Below are positions 7,978 to 16,431 of a stretch of DNA of 62,202 nt, in pieces (positions within the stretch are counted from its first letter, which is position 1; each line of letters begins with the position of its first letter). Made by a program: the position numbers and the translations under genes. The stretch spans positions 1-62,202 of IMG/VR virus record IMGVR_UViG_3300032516_000021. One strand, given 5' to 3'. The notes beneath the pieces were generated by a model. That model saw only the letters and a list, made by a program, of their open reading frames with translations, made no database searches and was not told where the DNA came from. The DNA is from a virus.

Positions 7978-9485
7978 CACAATTCCTTCCTCAGATTCAG
8001 GTAACTCGACTGCGCACTCCCCTCGTGTGTGATGATGTCGATTGAGTTGATTTCGCGGATCTGAGTGATCGCAATCGGAACATCGGTAGCAGGAGTCGTC
8101 ACTGTCGTCTTGTCCACTCCAGACACTCCCATGATTCCGACGTAGAGAAGGCCGAGGCTTATGTCCTCGCCGAATTCGTTGGGGTAAAGGCCATCCTCAT
8201 TCCGGTAGATCGGCGATCCATATTTGACGATTGCCTGACGGACTTGCTCGACAACGCCCGGAGCGAAGTAACCGGGACTGACCCAGATTGCGACGTCATA
8301 GTCGATCATGTAGTAGACCGGATCGTTCACGGCGATTTCCGTGTTGACCATTCGGCGTAAATCCAGAAAGGTTTTGACTTCAGCCTTGAAACCGGCTGAG
8401 GGTAGTCCACCGATCGCGGGCACAAAGCGTATGTCAGTCGTCAGATTATCAATACCGGCGGCAACTGACTTGGCGATAGTGCCATAAGCGGGAGAGACAT
8501 ATGAGTCAAGAAGAACCTGAACATCATCGGCAGTGACAATACGGTCATTCGCACGCAGACCGCCAGGCGCCAATTGCTTCGCGCGCGCAATTGTTTCTTG
8601 ATCTCTGCCGCCCGACGCTGCCGTGCCGTTCGTCACAGAATCGACATAGTCAACGCTCGTAAGGAGTGAAGTGATTGCGCCTGCCGCCACATTGCCAGCC
8701 GATCCGCCGCCGCGCCGGTAACTCGCCCGCACGTTGCTGACACCGATTGCCGGTATCTTGCCGTTGGTGCCGTCAGCGAAGTTGATGTAGTAGTAGCCGA
8801 GGTTGTCGACCTCGACGGTGTAGTGCAGGTCGGATGTGTCGCTGTTGTTGAAGTTTTCGACTCGCGTCCACGCGATAAAGCCCGCGCCTTCATCGACACT
8901 AACAGCCTCGCTATGCCAGACGACTGGACGGCGTGGCAGATAGAAAGCTTGGTAGGCCGTACCGTCCGACGATCCGAGGATATCATTCGTCACCGTCTCG
9001 CCCTGCTGACAGGGGATATCAACGGTCACCGTTCCGACGGTGATCAATTGCGCGCCGGTCGTTTCAAAGACGATAGTTTCTTGGTTAGTTGACCCGGACG
9101 TACCGATCTTAGTGCCTGCCGCGATTATGAATTCGGGGTGCCCGTCCGCACAAGTAAAGGTGACTGTGACAGTAGACGCCGATGCTTCTTGTAAGGTATA
9201 GCCAAGCTGGGTACAGAGCGCCCGCACGGCCTGCCGCTGATCGGCGGTTAGCAGGAAGCAATTGCGCGCCTGCTGGTTGATAGTCTGCCGCATCAGGTTT
9301 GTTAATGTGCAGACGATCCAAACGATTTGATTGCCAAGATCAGATGGAGAATCATCAGTCCAAGCTGGACAGTTTGCGTGCTTGATACTCATGGCACGCG
9401 CCATCAAGTCATAAATGCTATAATCTACGAGTTCAATTTGACTCAGCGGGAACTTGCGTACCTGATCGGGAACTAATATCGCCAT
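7977..9485 (-). CDS. baseplate protein J-like (502 aa)
   Basis: Typical baseplate J/gp47-like protein. The N-terminal region has AMSIKHANCPAWTDDSPSDLG, the centre has GNVAAGAITSLLTSVDYVDSVTN with the sequence GGRDQETIARAKQLAPGGLR, and the C-terminal part forms the conserved beta domain (VDYDVAIWVSPGYFAPG). It builds the wedge of the baseplate together with gp25 and gpI. It follows gp25 by one base, the usual order in P2-like, Mu-like and CIS clusters. Confidence 0.92.
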   Translation of the reverse strand: MAILVPDQVRKFPLSQIELVDYSIYDLMARAMSIKHANCPAWTDDSPSDLGNQIVWIVCTLTNLMRQTINQQARNCFLLTADQRQAVRALCTQLGYTLQEASASTVTVTFTCADGHPEFIIAAGTKIGTSGSTNQETIVFETTGAQLITVGTVTVDIPCQQGETVTNDILGSSDGTAYQAFYLPRRPVVWHSEAVSVDEGAGFIAWTRVENFNNSDTSDLHYTVEVDNLGYYYINFADGTNGKIPAIGVSNVRASYRRGGGSAGNVAAGAITSLLTSVDYVDSVTNGTAASGGRDQETIARAKQLAPGGLRANDRIVTADDVQVLLDSYVSPAYGTIAKSVAAGIDNLTTDIRFVPAIGGLPSAGFKAEVKTFLDLRRMVNTEIAVNDPVYYMIDYDVAIWVSPGYFAPGVVEQVRQAIVKYGSPIYRNEDGLYPNEFGEDISLGLLYVGIMGVSGVDKTTVTTPATDVPIAITQIREINSIDIITHEGSAQSSYLNLRKEL

Positions 9486-9486
9486 G

Positions 9487-9861
9487 CTATGTCCTTTGCT
9501 CTTGAATGAGTTCCTGAATCTGCTGACTCGACTTGAGTCGGTAGACGACCTTGTACCGCAAGAAACCGAACTCCGTAGTCGGCACTGACTCGACCGAAAG
9601 CAGGTCGATGCGTTTTTCCCAGATCAATAGTGCCTCTTCCGCGTCTGCACGGATCAAGGCCGATGAATTGCTTGGGTCAAATACCCGCTCGGGGATCCGG
9701 CTACCAAAAGTCGGTTTGAAAGGGAGCGAGCCACGGCGAGTCAAGAGAATTTGTTGAATCGAATGTCGGACATGTTCGTCATCCGATGATGGTCGCAACT
9801 TGCCGCGCCCGTCGAAAGTCAGCGGGAAGGCCGGGCCGGAGATGTTTAGGCTATCACTCAT
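9487..9861 (-). CDS. baseplate wedge gp25-like protein (124 aa)
   Basis: The start is ATG 9861, overlapping the stop of the spike gene. The pattern is that of the gp25/gpW lysozyme-like wedge family: HVRHSIQQILLTRRGSLPFKPTFGSRI near residues 30-55 (the IxxIL.T..G..p..p.fGs motif) and VFDPSNSS after it. In contractile machines gp25 sits at the sheath-baseplate junction and primes sheath assembly. The length agrees with the family (about 110-140). Confidence 0.9.
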   Translation of the reverse strand: MSDSLNISGPAFPLTFDGRGKLRPSSDDEHVRHSIQQILLTRRGSLPFKPTFGSRIPERVFDPSNSSALIRADAEEALLIWEKRIDLLSVESVPTTEFGFLRYKVVYRLKSSQQIQELIQEQRT

Positions 9862-10406
9862 TATGTTTCCGCTTTCACTGAACTCGATCCAAAGGGATGG
9901 TTCGCTCCCGTATAAGCGCATTTGTGTTGAGTAGTTACAACACCGCCACCACCACCATTGAGATTGATATTGCCGGTTGCGGTGATGTCAATAGTTCCAT
10001 TTCCCTTTACTTCAATGATTCCACCGTTTACGGCTTTAATCGAAATACCGCGCGATTCCGTAAATGAGATATAATGTCCAGCAAGCGTCTTGAAAATCAG
10101 CACCTCTGCTGAACCTTGACTCGGTTTTCCTTTGCGCCCGCTCCAATGGTAGCCGAGGACAACCCAGTCACCAGACTCCAAGTGAGCGACAATAGCCTCG
10201 TCACCGACTTGAGGCACAGCGAAGAAACCATATCCGGCTCCAGCAAAAGGCATACAGGCGTGACACCACGGGGTGATGTTCATTCCCGCCACGTCCTCTC
10301 GAAATCCGATTAGCTGGATGCGAACGCGCCCGCGAGCTTGCTTGTCCTCGCAACCTGTTATGGGGTTCGCATCATCGATATCGTGAACTATGCCGTGATA
10401 TATCAT
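9861..10406 (-). CDS. baseplate spike protein, gp5/gpV-like (181 aa)
   Basis: The N-terminal half is an OB-fold (KQARGRVRIQLIGFREDVAG, PWCHACMPFAGAGYGFFAVP, VGDEAIVAHLESGDWVVLGY), as in gpV, gp5 and VgrG. The second half is a small beta-helix (IEVKGNGTIDITATGNINL) followed by Gly-rich sequence and a C-terminal TTQHKCAYTGANHPFGSS segment. That last segment is probably a metal-binding or PAAR-like tip; this is inference. It forms the membrane-piercing needle and lies between the gpD-like hub and gp25. Confidence 0.88.
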   Translation of the reverse strand: MIYHGIVHDIDDANPITGCEDKQARGRVRIQLIGFREDVAGMNITPWCHACMPFAGAGYGFFAVPQVGDEAIVAHLESGDWVVLGYHWSGRKGKPSQGSAEVLIFKTLAGHYISFTESRGISIKAVNGGIIEVKGNGTIDITATGNINLNGGGGGVVTTQHKCAYTGANHPFGSSSVKAET

Positions 10407-11638
10407 TTGGGAATCTCACTGACGACGTAGCGGGCGACGTCGAACTTTGTATAGAAGCCCTTACCGGCCACGAAAGAATGCTTGACGCCGGTGATATTGT
10501 ATGACCCTGAGAATGCTTGTCCGAATGTCTTGAAAGTTCTCAGCCGGAAGTAATGCCGCTGTCCCGCGCGTAGGGGCACCCAGCCGTTCATCGTCACTTG
10601 TCCGGTTACCAGATCGCGCGCGCGGCGCTCAAGTTCCGCCTTGGCCAGAATGTTCGCCTCTTCGTCGGTCTTGGCGACTTCCCCCATGATGGTCAGTACT
10701 GGAATCGGCGACGACTCGATATAGATGCGCGTCAGGTTGCGCTCATCCTTGCGCAGTGCCATGCCGCCAAGTTGATCGGTGCCGTACCTTGCACCGGAGG
10801 CACTGGCCGAGCACCAAGACACGACCTTGACCGTCTCGCGTTGTCCTGGGGAGCGCAGTTCAGGCTCGAAACTATAGATCACCAAGCCCGATTCATCGTC
10901 GATGTCAGAGTCCAGCGGCGACAGGTAGAAATTCATGTGAAAAAACGTCCATGGGACAAAGAGGCCACCACCCGCAACGGACGTGTCGGCAAAGTAGTCG
11001 GGGTTCACAAAGTAGAAGGTATTCTCTTCCGAAGCGGCGCCGTACTTGAGGATGACCTGATAGCCTGTGCGCCCGGCGATAGTAGTCAAGACTTCGAAGT
11101 CCGTCTTGTCGGCAGCAAGCTCCGCCTCTTCGTCAGTAACCATGCGCTTCTCAAGCACATTGTCCGGATGTGAAATCACATAGTCGTCAATGATCGCTGG
11201 CAGTACCTTGCCCTTTTCGTCTTTGGGACGTTTGTTCCGCTCCAAAATATCACGCACGATTTGATTCCAGTTTTTCCCGTGTAGGAACGCCGGATTGCGC
11301 GGAGTCTTCATGCCAAAGCTGGCGTCATAGGCGGTCACTTCTACCTGTGCTGGTGAGTTAGCTTTGAATGCCGGACTGATGCTGACGATGCTCCCCTTGA
11401 AAATTGCTTCCTTCGCTCCGAACCAGCCGAGTGAGAACTTGACCGGCGTCCCGAACTTCAGGTCGTCAAAGGTGAGTGACATTTCATCACTGTCCCGGAT
11501 GATGAACCGGAAGCAGGACGTGTTGTTCATCTTCTCTTCAAAGCTGCATTCGGTGACGTCCAACTTCTGATCGTCTGTCAGTTTTATGCCACCGATTTCG
11601 ATGTCATAGTCGGCAGCGGAATTATCGATGTTAATCAT
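10403..11638 (-). CDS. baseplate hub protein, gpD/VgrG-N-like (411 aa)
   Basis: Hub protein of the gpD/gp27 class: MINIDNSAADYDIEIGGIKL at the N-terminus, then a beta domain with TSCFRFIIRD and VKFSLGWFGAKEAIFKG. The Rossmann-like part around NPAFLHGKNWNQIVRDILE matches the usual 'H.k.....i..ia...g' region of gpD. The C-terminal YNITGVKHSFVAGKGFYTKF closes the hub fold. It overlaps the LysM-like gene at its start and the spike gene at its stop, so the three are probably translationally coupled. Confidence 0.88.
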   Translation of the reverse strand: MINIDNSAADYDIEIGGIKLTDDQKLDVTECSFEEKMNNTSCFRFIIRDSDEMSLTFDDLKFGTPVKFSLGWFGAKEAIFKGSIVSISPAFKANSPAQVEVTAYDASFGMKTPRNPAFLHGKNWNQIVRDILERNKRPKDEKGKVLPAIIDDYVISHPDNVLEKRMVTDEEAELAADKTDFEVLTTIAGRTGYQVILKYGAASEENTFYFVNPDYFADTSVAGGGLFVPWTFFHMNFYLSPLDSDIDDESGLVIYSFEPELRSPGQRETVKVVSWCSASASGARYGTDQLGGMALRKDERNLTRIYIESSPIPVLTIMGEVAKTDEEANILAKAELERRARDLVTGQVTMNGWVPLRAGQRHYFRLRTFKTFGQAFSGSYNITGVKHSFVAGKGFYTKFDVARYVVSEIPK

Positions 11639-11801
11639 GCTTGATCGTCAGTATTTGATTTGGGAGTGGGTAGAAGATGTTCATATCGGGGTTAGCCTCG
11701 ATGATTTTGAGATATCCGGCAAAGGCGTCGCCGTAAGTCCGCTCGGCGATCTGGTCGATGCGTTCGGCAGGTCTTACGATTATGCGTTGATCGTTCGCCA
11801 T
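11631..11801 (-). CDS. LysM-like tail protein X (56 aa)
   Basis: A short gene: ATG at 11801, TAA at 11631-11633. The product MANDQRIIVRPAERIDQIAE continues with RTYGDAFAGYLKIIEANPDM and NIFYPLPNQILTI. This is the tail protein X/LysM pattern (R-x-YG, Y-L-x-x-I-x-x-x-N-P, L-P-x-x). In P2 gpX and in CIS particles such proteins help anchor the hub to the tube. It overlaps both neighbours by 8-22 bp. Confidence 0.85.
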   Translation of the reverse strand: MANDQRIIVRPAERIDQIAERTYGDAFAGYLKIIEANPDMNIFYPLPNQILTIKHD

Positions 11802-12319
11802 TCCTTGAATCCTATTCTGATAGTGGCGCGGCGCAGACGACCGTCAGGGAACCGATCTTCACCGCGAATGCCGATGAGTGTGATGCGTCCTTTATAAGAT
11901 GCGTCAGGGAGGTCGACCCACACCAGTGAAGGCCGGCGTTTGTCGAGTCGGATTGCCGCCCAACGCTTGATAACCGCGATCACATTCTCGATATTTATGA
12001 ATTTTCCGCCCCCTACATATTCACTGACTGGTGATAGGTTACAGTTGTTTTCAACATCCGGCGTGCCCGGGGCAACAATGAATTGCAGTGGCAACTCAAA
12101 CTGCGTTTGCCCAACGCCGAGAAACTGCGCGTGCGTCTCCGCCCTGCCGAGCCAAGCATCGTCAGCCCAGTTGTATTCGACCAGCGGTTCCGGTATCGGA
12201 TTGAATTGGAAGTGGAAATAGTGGTTATCATCGTCGTTGTAAAGCCGCCCGCGATGAACCTTCTGCGGCGTTGCCTTTGCAATGACGTTCCTGATCGGCA
12301 GGCGAATAGTGAGGGACAT
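11780..12319 (-). CDS. CIS tube/baseplate hub protein (gp53/Pvc7-like), 179 aa
   Basis: The segment YFHFQFNPIPEPLVEYNW near residues 33-50 matches the 'FqFNP' signature of the contractile-injection-system tube/hub family, and FIVAPGTPDVENN and GEDRFPDGRLRRATIRIGFKEW match its core and end. In PVC and Afp particles this family connects the tube to the spike hub, often with a LysM domain; here the LysM unit is the separate gene at 11631-11801. It sits between tape measure and gpD, as expected. Confidence 0.78.
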   Translation of the reverse strand: MSLTIRLPIRNVIAKATPQKVHRGRLYNDDDNHYFHFQFNPIPEPLVEYNWADDAWLGRAETHAQFLGVGQTQFELPLQFIVAPGTPDVENNCNLSPVSEYVGGGKFINIENVIAVIKRWAAIRLDKRRPSLVWVDLPDASYKGRITLIGIRGEDRFPDGRLRRATIRIGFKEWRTINA

Positions 12320-14721
12320 TAGCGTTTGCCTTCGGCGCCACGTTCGACCTTCTGCCGCGCCCTCTTATCGATAATCGTGGCTGCCTTTTCCGCCGTGTCC
12401 GATGTCGCTTCCAAGAAGGTGAAGTAATTCGACTGATAGATCGTGCGAACGTCGGCGGGTTCTCCTGCAAGTGATTGAGTTCTCGCCGCTGTCGATTCTG
12501 CTGGCATACCACGCAGCAAGTCCGTGCGCTTTTCGTCTGACGTTTTTGGTCGACTGAACGAGGAATCTGCGTCAAGATTTTCCATCCAAGAACTCCGCAG
12601 CAAATCCATTCCAGAGAGTTGCTCTGTCTTCATATTCAGAAGCGCGCTCACCGCTGATTGAGCCAGAGTCGCCTTGTCTGATATCTGATCCAATAGGTCG
12701 ACCTGTGACATGAGGGAGACTGACAATGGGAATGCCCCGTTCGGATACTCACGAGCGGTGCCACCAAAGACATCCGCCATCGCTAATGCGTTAGAAACTT
12801 CTGCCGTCGGCGGGCCGATGAATTGATTTTGTAATCCCAGTTCACTCAGCGACTGCTTGCCGATATCTGCTGAAGACAATATCTCTTGGGCGAACACCGC
12901 CCAAGGGTTAGAGACGAATGCACCGCCCGCTTTCAGTGCACCAAATCCGGTTCCGGCCAACTTCGCTCCGATGCTCTTACCGAATGCACCAGATTTGAAA
13001 ATCGCTCCACCGAGATTCTCGCCGAAGGCCAATTGCAAAGTCTTTTCGAGTTTTGAGGGAATTTTGCCTAAGCCACCCGTTATGATTTCGGCAGTGGATT
13101 TCATTAGGGGGCGTCCGAACTGATCGACAATAGGACTCTGTTCTCCGAGGACGGATTTCAATGTCGCCAGATCAACTTCCGAAAGCACTCCGCCTGCCAC
13201 CTGCCCACCAGTACGTCCCAGAAGACCCTTGATGGCCTTGCTGCCTTTTTTGACGCCATAGATGCTTCCGGCAGTAGCGGTGCCGATCATAGCACCGGTG
13301 CCGATCCATGAAGCGGCTGTTGCACCCTTCGGATTCTTTTCCATCCATCGTCCCAATCCACCAGCTGCATCATTGAGTGCCTTCAAAAAGAAGTTCAGTG
13401 CCGGTGTGAGTTCGTCGCCGATCTGATCTTTGAGGCCGCTAAACTGACCACCCAGTAAGGTGGCTTGGGCCGCCGCTTGTTCAACTTCTGTCTTAAAGAT
13501 GCTCTGAGTCAGGCCGGCACTGGCAACGAACTCAGCGCGAGCCTGTCGCATTTCATCGGCATGGCCGAGATACATGCCGAATGACGGCCCCAAGAGCTTC
13601 ATAATCAACCCAGCTGTCGTGACATCAATACCCAGTCCCTTTTTGGCGGCCTCTTCGGGAGTCTGCCCTTCCTTGAGCATTTGAATGTAGTCGGCTTGTT
13701 GCTGTTGACTGACACGAAGCCCGGCAGTTACCTGATCGACGATATCGGCAAGCGGTTTGAGCATACCAGCCGGAGTAGTTACCTTGAGATTGAGCAACCA
13801 TTTTGACTTTGCAGGGATTGCCTCCGTCTCTTGCGGATTCAGTCCGAGGATGTCACCCCATGTAATTGCCTGCCCTTTTTTGGCCGGTTGTTTCTTCATC
13901 TCCTTGACCAGATCGGGGTAGGCTGCAAGAGCCTCATAAGTTTGCTGAACAGCAGCCGCAGCCATTCGCGGCATAGCCGTTTGTCTCGCAATGGGAGCGA
14001 TCGCAGAGAGCATGTCATAGAAGTCAGCACCATAAATGGAGGCATTCTTAGCGGCCCTGACCAAGATGTCGCCCGTTTCACCGATATCGAGTTTGTAGCT
14101 CTTGGCTTTGGCAAAGGCGTCCGCAATCGCCCAAATCTTTTCTTCGTCTGTTTTGCCGGGCAAGGAATTGCGGAACTTATAGAGTGAAGTGGCTGCGACC
14201 TGCATAGCTTGGGCGAAATCACCCGTTTGCGTGCCGATAAATGCGAGTTTGGCTATCGGTTCGAATGCGTCAAGATACACACCTTTGAAGGCACCACGCA
14301 TGTCGCCCGCAGCCGACTCCATTTTGTCGAGCATCCCGGGCACTTGCCGGTTGACTTCGTGGATACGGCGTTGGGCTTCGGATACCTTTTCAGTTGCGAC
14401 TTCGCCGGGAAATCCCTGTGCCATTGTCACGGTCATTAGGTCACGCAATTGCCGCTCAGATTCGAGTGCCTCTTTGATAATCGCCTTCACCGGCATCAAT
14501 GCGGCCGCTCCACCAAAGGCAGCAAAACCCGCCTTGACAAGTCCGGCAAGATTGCCAGCATGAGTGCCCAGTTGCGTCACCTGAGTGCCGAAGGATTTGG
14601 TCAGGCCTTCAGTGTCCGTCCGGAGCCCCTGAATATGACCCCTGGCACTGGCAACCTCGCGCGAAGTCTGATCAGTAAATTTGAGGAGAAACCCCAGTCC
14701 GAGTTCTCTAATCATGTCCAT
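12319..14721 (-). CDS. tail tape measure protein (800 aa)
   Basis: A long helical protein between tail chaperone and hub genes. The N-terminus LGLGFLLKFTDQTSREVASA and the coiled-coil that follows, a hydrophobic glycine-rich stretch near residues 480-510 (ATAASWIGTGAMIGTATAGS) and the alanine-rich segments are typical of tape measures. 800 residues would give a tail of roughly 120 nm by the 1.5 Angstrom per residue rule. It has no peptidase or lysozyme motif that I can see. Confidence 0.88.
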   Translation of the reverse strand: MDMIRELGLGFLLKFTDQTSREVASARGHIQGLRTDTEGLTKSFGTQVTQLGTHAGNLAGLVKAGFAAFGGAAALMPVKAIIKEALESERQLRDLMTVTMAQGFPGEVATEKVSEAQRRIHEVNRQVPGMLDKMESAAGDMRGAFKGVYLDAFEPIAKLAFIGTQTGDFAQAMQVAATSLYKFRNSLPGKTDEEKIWAIADAFAKAKSYKLDIGETGDILVRAAKNASIYGADFYDMLSAIAPIARQTAMPRMAAAAVQQTYEALAAYPDLVKEMKKQPAKKGQAITWGDILGLNPQETEAIPAKSKWLLNLKVTTPAGMLKPLADIVDQVTAGLRVSQQQQADYIQMLKEGQTPEEAAKKGLGIDVTTAGLIMKLLGPSFGMYLGHADEMRQARAEFVASAGLTQSIFKTEVEQAAAQATLLGGQFSGLKDQIGDELTPALNFFLKALNDAAGGLGRWMEKNPKGATAASWIGTGAMIGTATAGSIYGVKKGSKAIKGLLGRTGGQVAGGVLSEVDLATLKSVLGEQSPIVDQFGRPLMKSTAEIITGGLGKIPSKLEKTLQLAFGENLGGAIFKSGAFGKSIGAKLAGTGFGALKAGGAFVSNPWAVFAQEILSSADIGKQSLSELGLQNQFIGPPTAEVSNALAMADVFGGTAREYPNGAFPLSVSLMSQVDLLDQISDKATLAQSAVSALLNMKTEQLSGMDLLRSSWMENLDADSSFSRPKTSDEKRTDLLRGMPAESTAARTQSLAGEPADVRTIYQSNYFTFLEATSDTAEKAATIIDKRARQKVERGAEGKR

Positions 14722-14724
14722 CTA

Positions 14725-14930
14725 TCAGCCTGCCGGTTTCCTTTTGAGCATTGCAACATGACGCATGCAACTATCATGGCGATCAGCGTGATTCATTTGT
14801 AATATCTCTGTCCGCGTAAATCCTGTGTGTTCGGCCAAGAAGGTTTCCTGTTCTTTGTAGCTTTTCCAATCATACCACGACGATGTTATCAGCTTGCCGA
14901 CTGTTCCGTCGGCGCCTGTGGTTCCCCCAA
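14725..14930 (-). CDS. tail assembly chaperone, -1 frameshift extension
   Basis: After the chaperone gene stops at 14889, the -1 frame is open from its 3' part to TGA at 14725-14727, just before the tape measure start. It encodes a protein-like sequence (TGADGTVGKLITSSWYDWKS, then TFLAEHTGFTRTEILQMNHA). No good start exists for an independent gene in that frame. Tail chaperones of many phages are made in short and -1-frameshifted long forms, like lambda G/GT. The candidate slip site is TTGGGGGAAC (14921-14930 complement). It is not a perfect X-XXY-YYZ heptamer, so the exact site is uncertain. Confidence 0.6.
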
Positions 14931-15374
14931 GGCTGCTTTGACCTTATCCGCAAACATGTCTTGCGTCTCCTGACTTACGGACATGTCAGTCATGACCTGA
15001 AGGACAACCTCAACGGGGATCAACATGGATGAACCGGTTCTGTGATAGGCGATCATCATTCCGATATCGCGTGAACTTAGTTTTAGCAACACCAGCCCCA
15101 TTAGCGGGCCGCGCTCAACCTCCCCTATCCTGTCAACAATCAACTTGAGCAGTTCTATGTGGTATTCCTGGAATTCCGTGAGTGCAAGTAATTGACCTGC
15201 TGGATTTTTCGATGATAGTGTACGAGAACTCTGTTCAAGTTTGAGAACTATGGCATTCGACTTGAGCTTTATCTGCTCTTCCATCGTCATCCGGTGCATC
15301 ACAACGGACTTGTGCACCTTCTTAGTCGCCGGATCGACGTAGCCGTCCAGCAACTCAAATGTGATCGGTTCCAT
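14889..15374 (-). CDS. tail assembly chaperone (161 aa)
   Basis: Start chosen at ATG 15374 behind an AAAGG site; an in-frame TTG lies five codons upstream. The protein begins MEPITFELLDGYVDPATKKV, a form common in tail chaperones that bind the tape measure, and continues as a helical domain (GPLMGLVLLKLSSRDIGMMI). It ends with a low-complexity PQAPTEQSAS tail. It precedes the tape measure gene, the conserved position for this function. Family assignment rests mainly on context and fold pattern. Confidence 0.75.
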   Translation of the reverse strand: MEPITFELLDGYVDPATKKVHKSVVMHRMTMEEQIKLKSNAIVLKLEQSSRTLSSKNPAGQLLALTEFQEYHIELLKLIVDRIGEVERGPLMGLVLLKLSSRDIGMMIAYHRTGSSMLIPVEVVLQVMTDMSVSQETQDMFADKVKAALGEPQAPTEQSAS

Positions 15375-15385
15375 TTCTTTGCCTT

Positions 15386-15952
15386 TCAAAACGAGAGAGT
15401 CGGGACGTCGATTGAGATAGTCGCTGTTCCCAGCGGCGCGTCCTCGATTGATTCATAGATTAGTTGAATGCGTTCGAATGCTAACCCGGACTCGTTAGAG
15501 TTCAGGTCGTCAAGTCGCCAATCAGTCGGCCAAGCGTTGTAGATATCCCAACCACGAACGGCAATGGCGGTATCGACAGAGACTCCGATACCTGCCGCGC
15601 GCGCCGTGCGCGCGACTACGTGCTCCATAAGGTAAATTGACAGGTGCTTGCGATAGTCTGGTCTGCCCGGTCGCCAACCTTCTACATCCTTGATCCACTT
15701 GAATAATGCACCGAAGAAATCGACGCCGCGGACCAGCGTCAGTGGCTTGTTTTCTACCTTGTTGGGGAACTGGAAATCATGAGCGCTGCCGGGTTCGGGG
15801 ATAGCGAAGGGTGGGATACCAACCCCAAGGCCGATGACTTCCTGAAAACCCGCCTGGGTGATTTCTTCGTGGCCGTCAAGGGATATGAGAAAGGCGAATT
15901 TCTTGATCTTAAAATTCGCCAGTTTCTCGGCGAGTCCGCTGAATGTGGGCAT
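15386..15952 (-). CDS. second tail tube-family protein (gp19/CIS-like), 188 aa
   Basis: Contains FAFLISLDGHEEITQAGFQE near residues 19-38 and a C-terminal WDIYNAWPTDWRLDDLNSNE then LAFERIQLIYESI, the pattern of the 'phage tail region protein'/CIS tube family (T4 gp19-like): F.v.idG....gF.ev..l and the P.kw....l......i..e.i.i.ye signature. It follows a first tube-like gene. PVC and Afp clusters also have several paralogous tube genes, one of which forms the tube-baseplate adaptor. Confidence 0.8.
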   Translation of the reverse strand: MPTFSGLAEKLANFKIKKFAFLISLDGHEEITQAGFQEVIGLGVGIPPFAIPEPGSAHDFQFPNKVENKPLTLVRGVDFFGALFKWIKDVEGWRPGRPDYRKHLSIYLMEHVVARTARAAGIGVSVDTAIAVRGWDIYNAWPTDWRLDDLNSNESGLAFERIQLIYESIEDAPLGTATISIDVPTLSF

Positions 15953-16398
15953 TAGACCGCTATGGAAGTGACCTTGGGCGCGGTGATAGTGAACTCAAAG
16001 CGTGCCTTGTCCTCGGCGTTGGCGTCGGTCTTGGGCGCTTTGAACTTGGAACAAATACCGTTCTCGAAGACTTCGCGGTGGAAGACGACGCCGGTCTGGT
16101 GATCCACGTAGTCAATCCGGCCACCACGCTTGTCCTGATCGCCCGCCTCGTACCAGTCGGCGAACAATTGGATCGCACTGTTGTCTTCGACGCGGGCGAC
16201 TTTGCCGATTACGATTGTCTGTGCGGCACGCAATCCCTTACTCTGTGTTTTCGTATCGTCATCCGTACCGGTACGGTTTTCGATCACGGTATAAGACGCC
16301 TCCGAGATATCGCAATCCTCAAAGGTGCCTATACTAATGCCGTCGATTTCGAGCAAGAACTTCGTCGTCAACCGGGCATTCTTAGTTACATCTGCCAT
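15952..16398 (-). CDS. tail tube protein (148 aa)
   Basis: Compact beta-sandwich protein directly downstream of the sheath gene: MADVTKNARLTTKFLLEIDG, FEDCDISEASYTVIENRTGT and ARFEFTITAPKVTSIAV. This position (sheath, then tube) and pattern identify the main tail tube protomer. It is a gp19-like fold of normal length (about 140-170). Confidence 0.85.
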   Translation of the reverse strand: MADVTKNARLTTKFLLEIDGISIGTFEDCDISEASYTVIENRTGTDDDTKTQSKGLRAAQTIVIGKVARVEDNSAIQLFADWYEAGDQDKRGGRIDYVDHQTGVVFHREVFENGICSKFKAPKTDANAEDKARFEFTITAPKVTSIAV

Positions 16399-16431
16399 TG
16401 ATCTATTCTCCTGTAAGTGAATGATTCGAAG

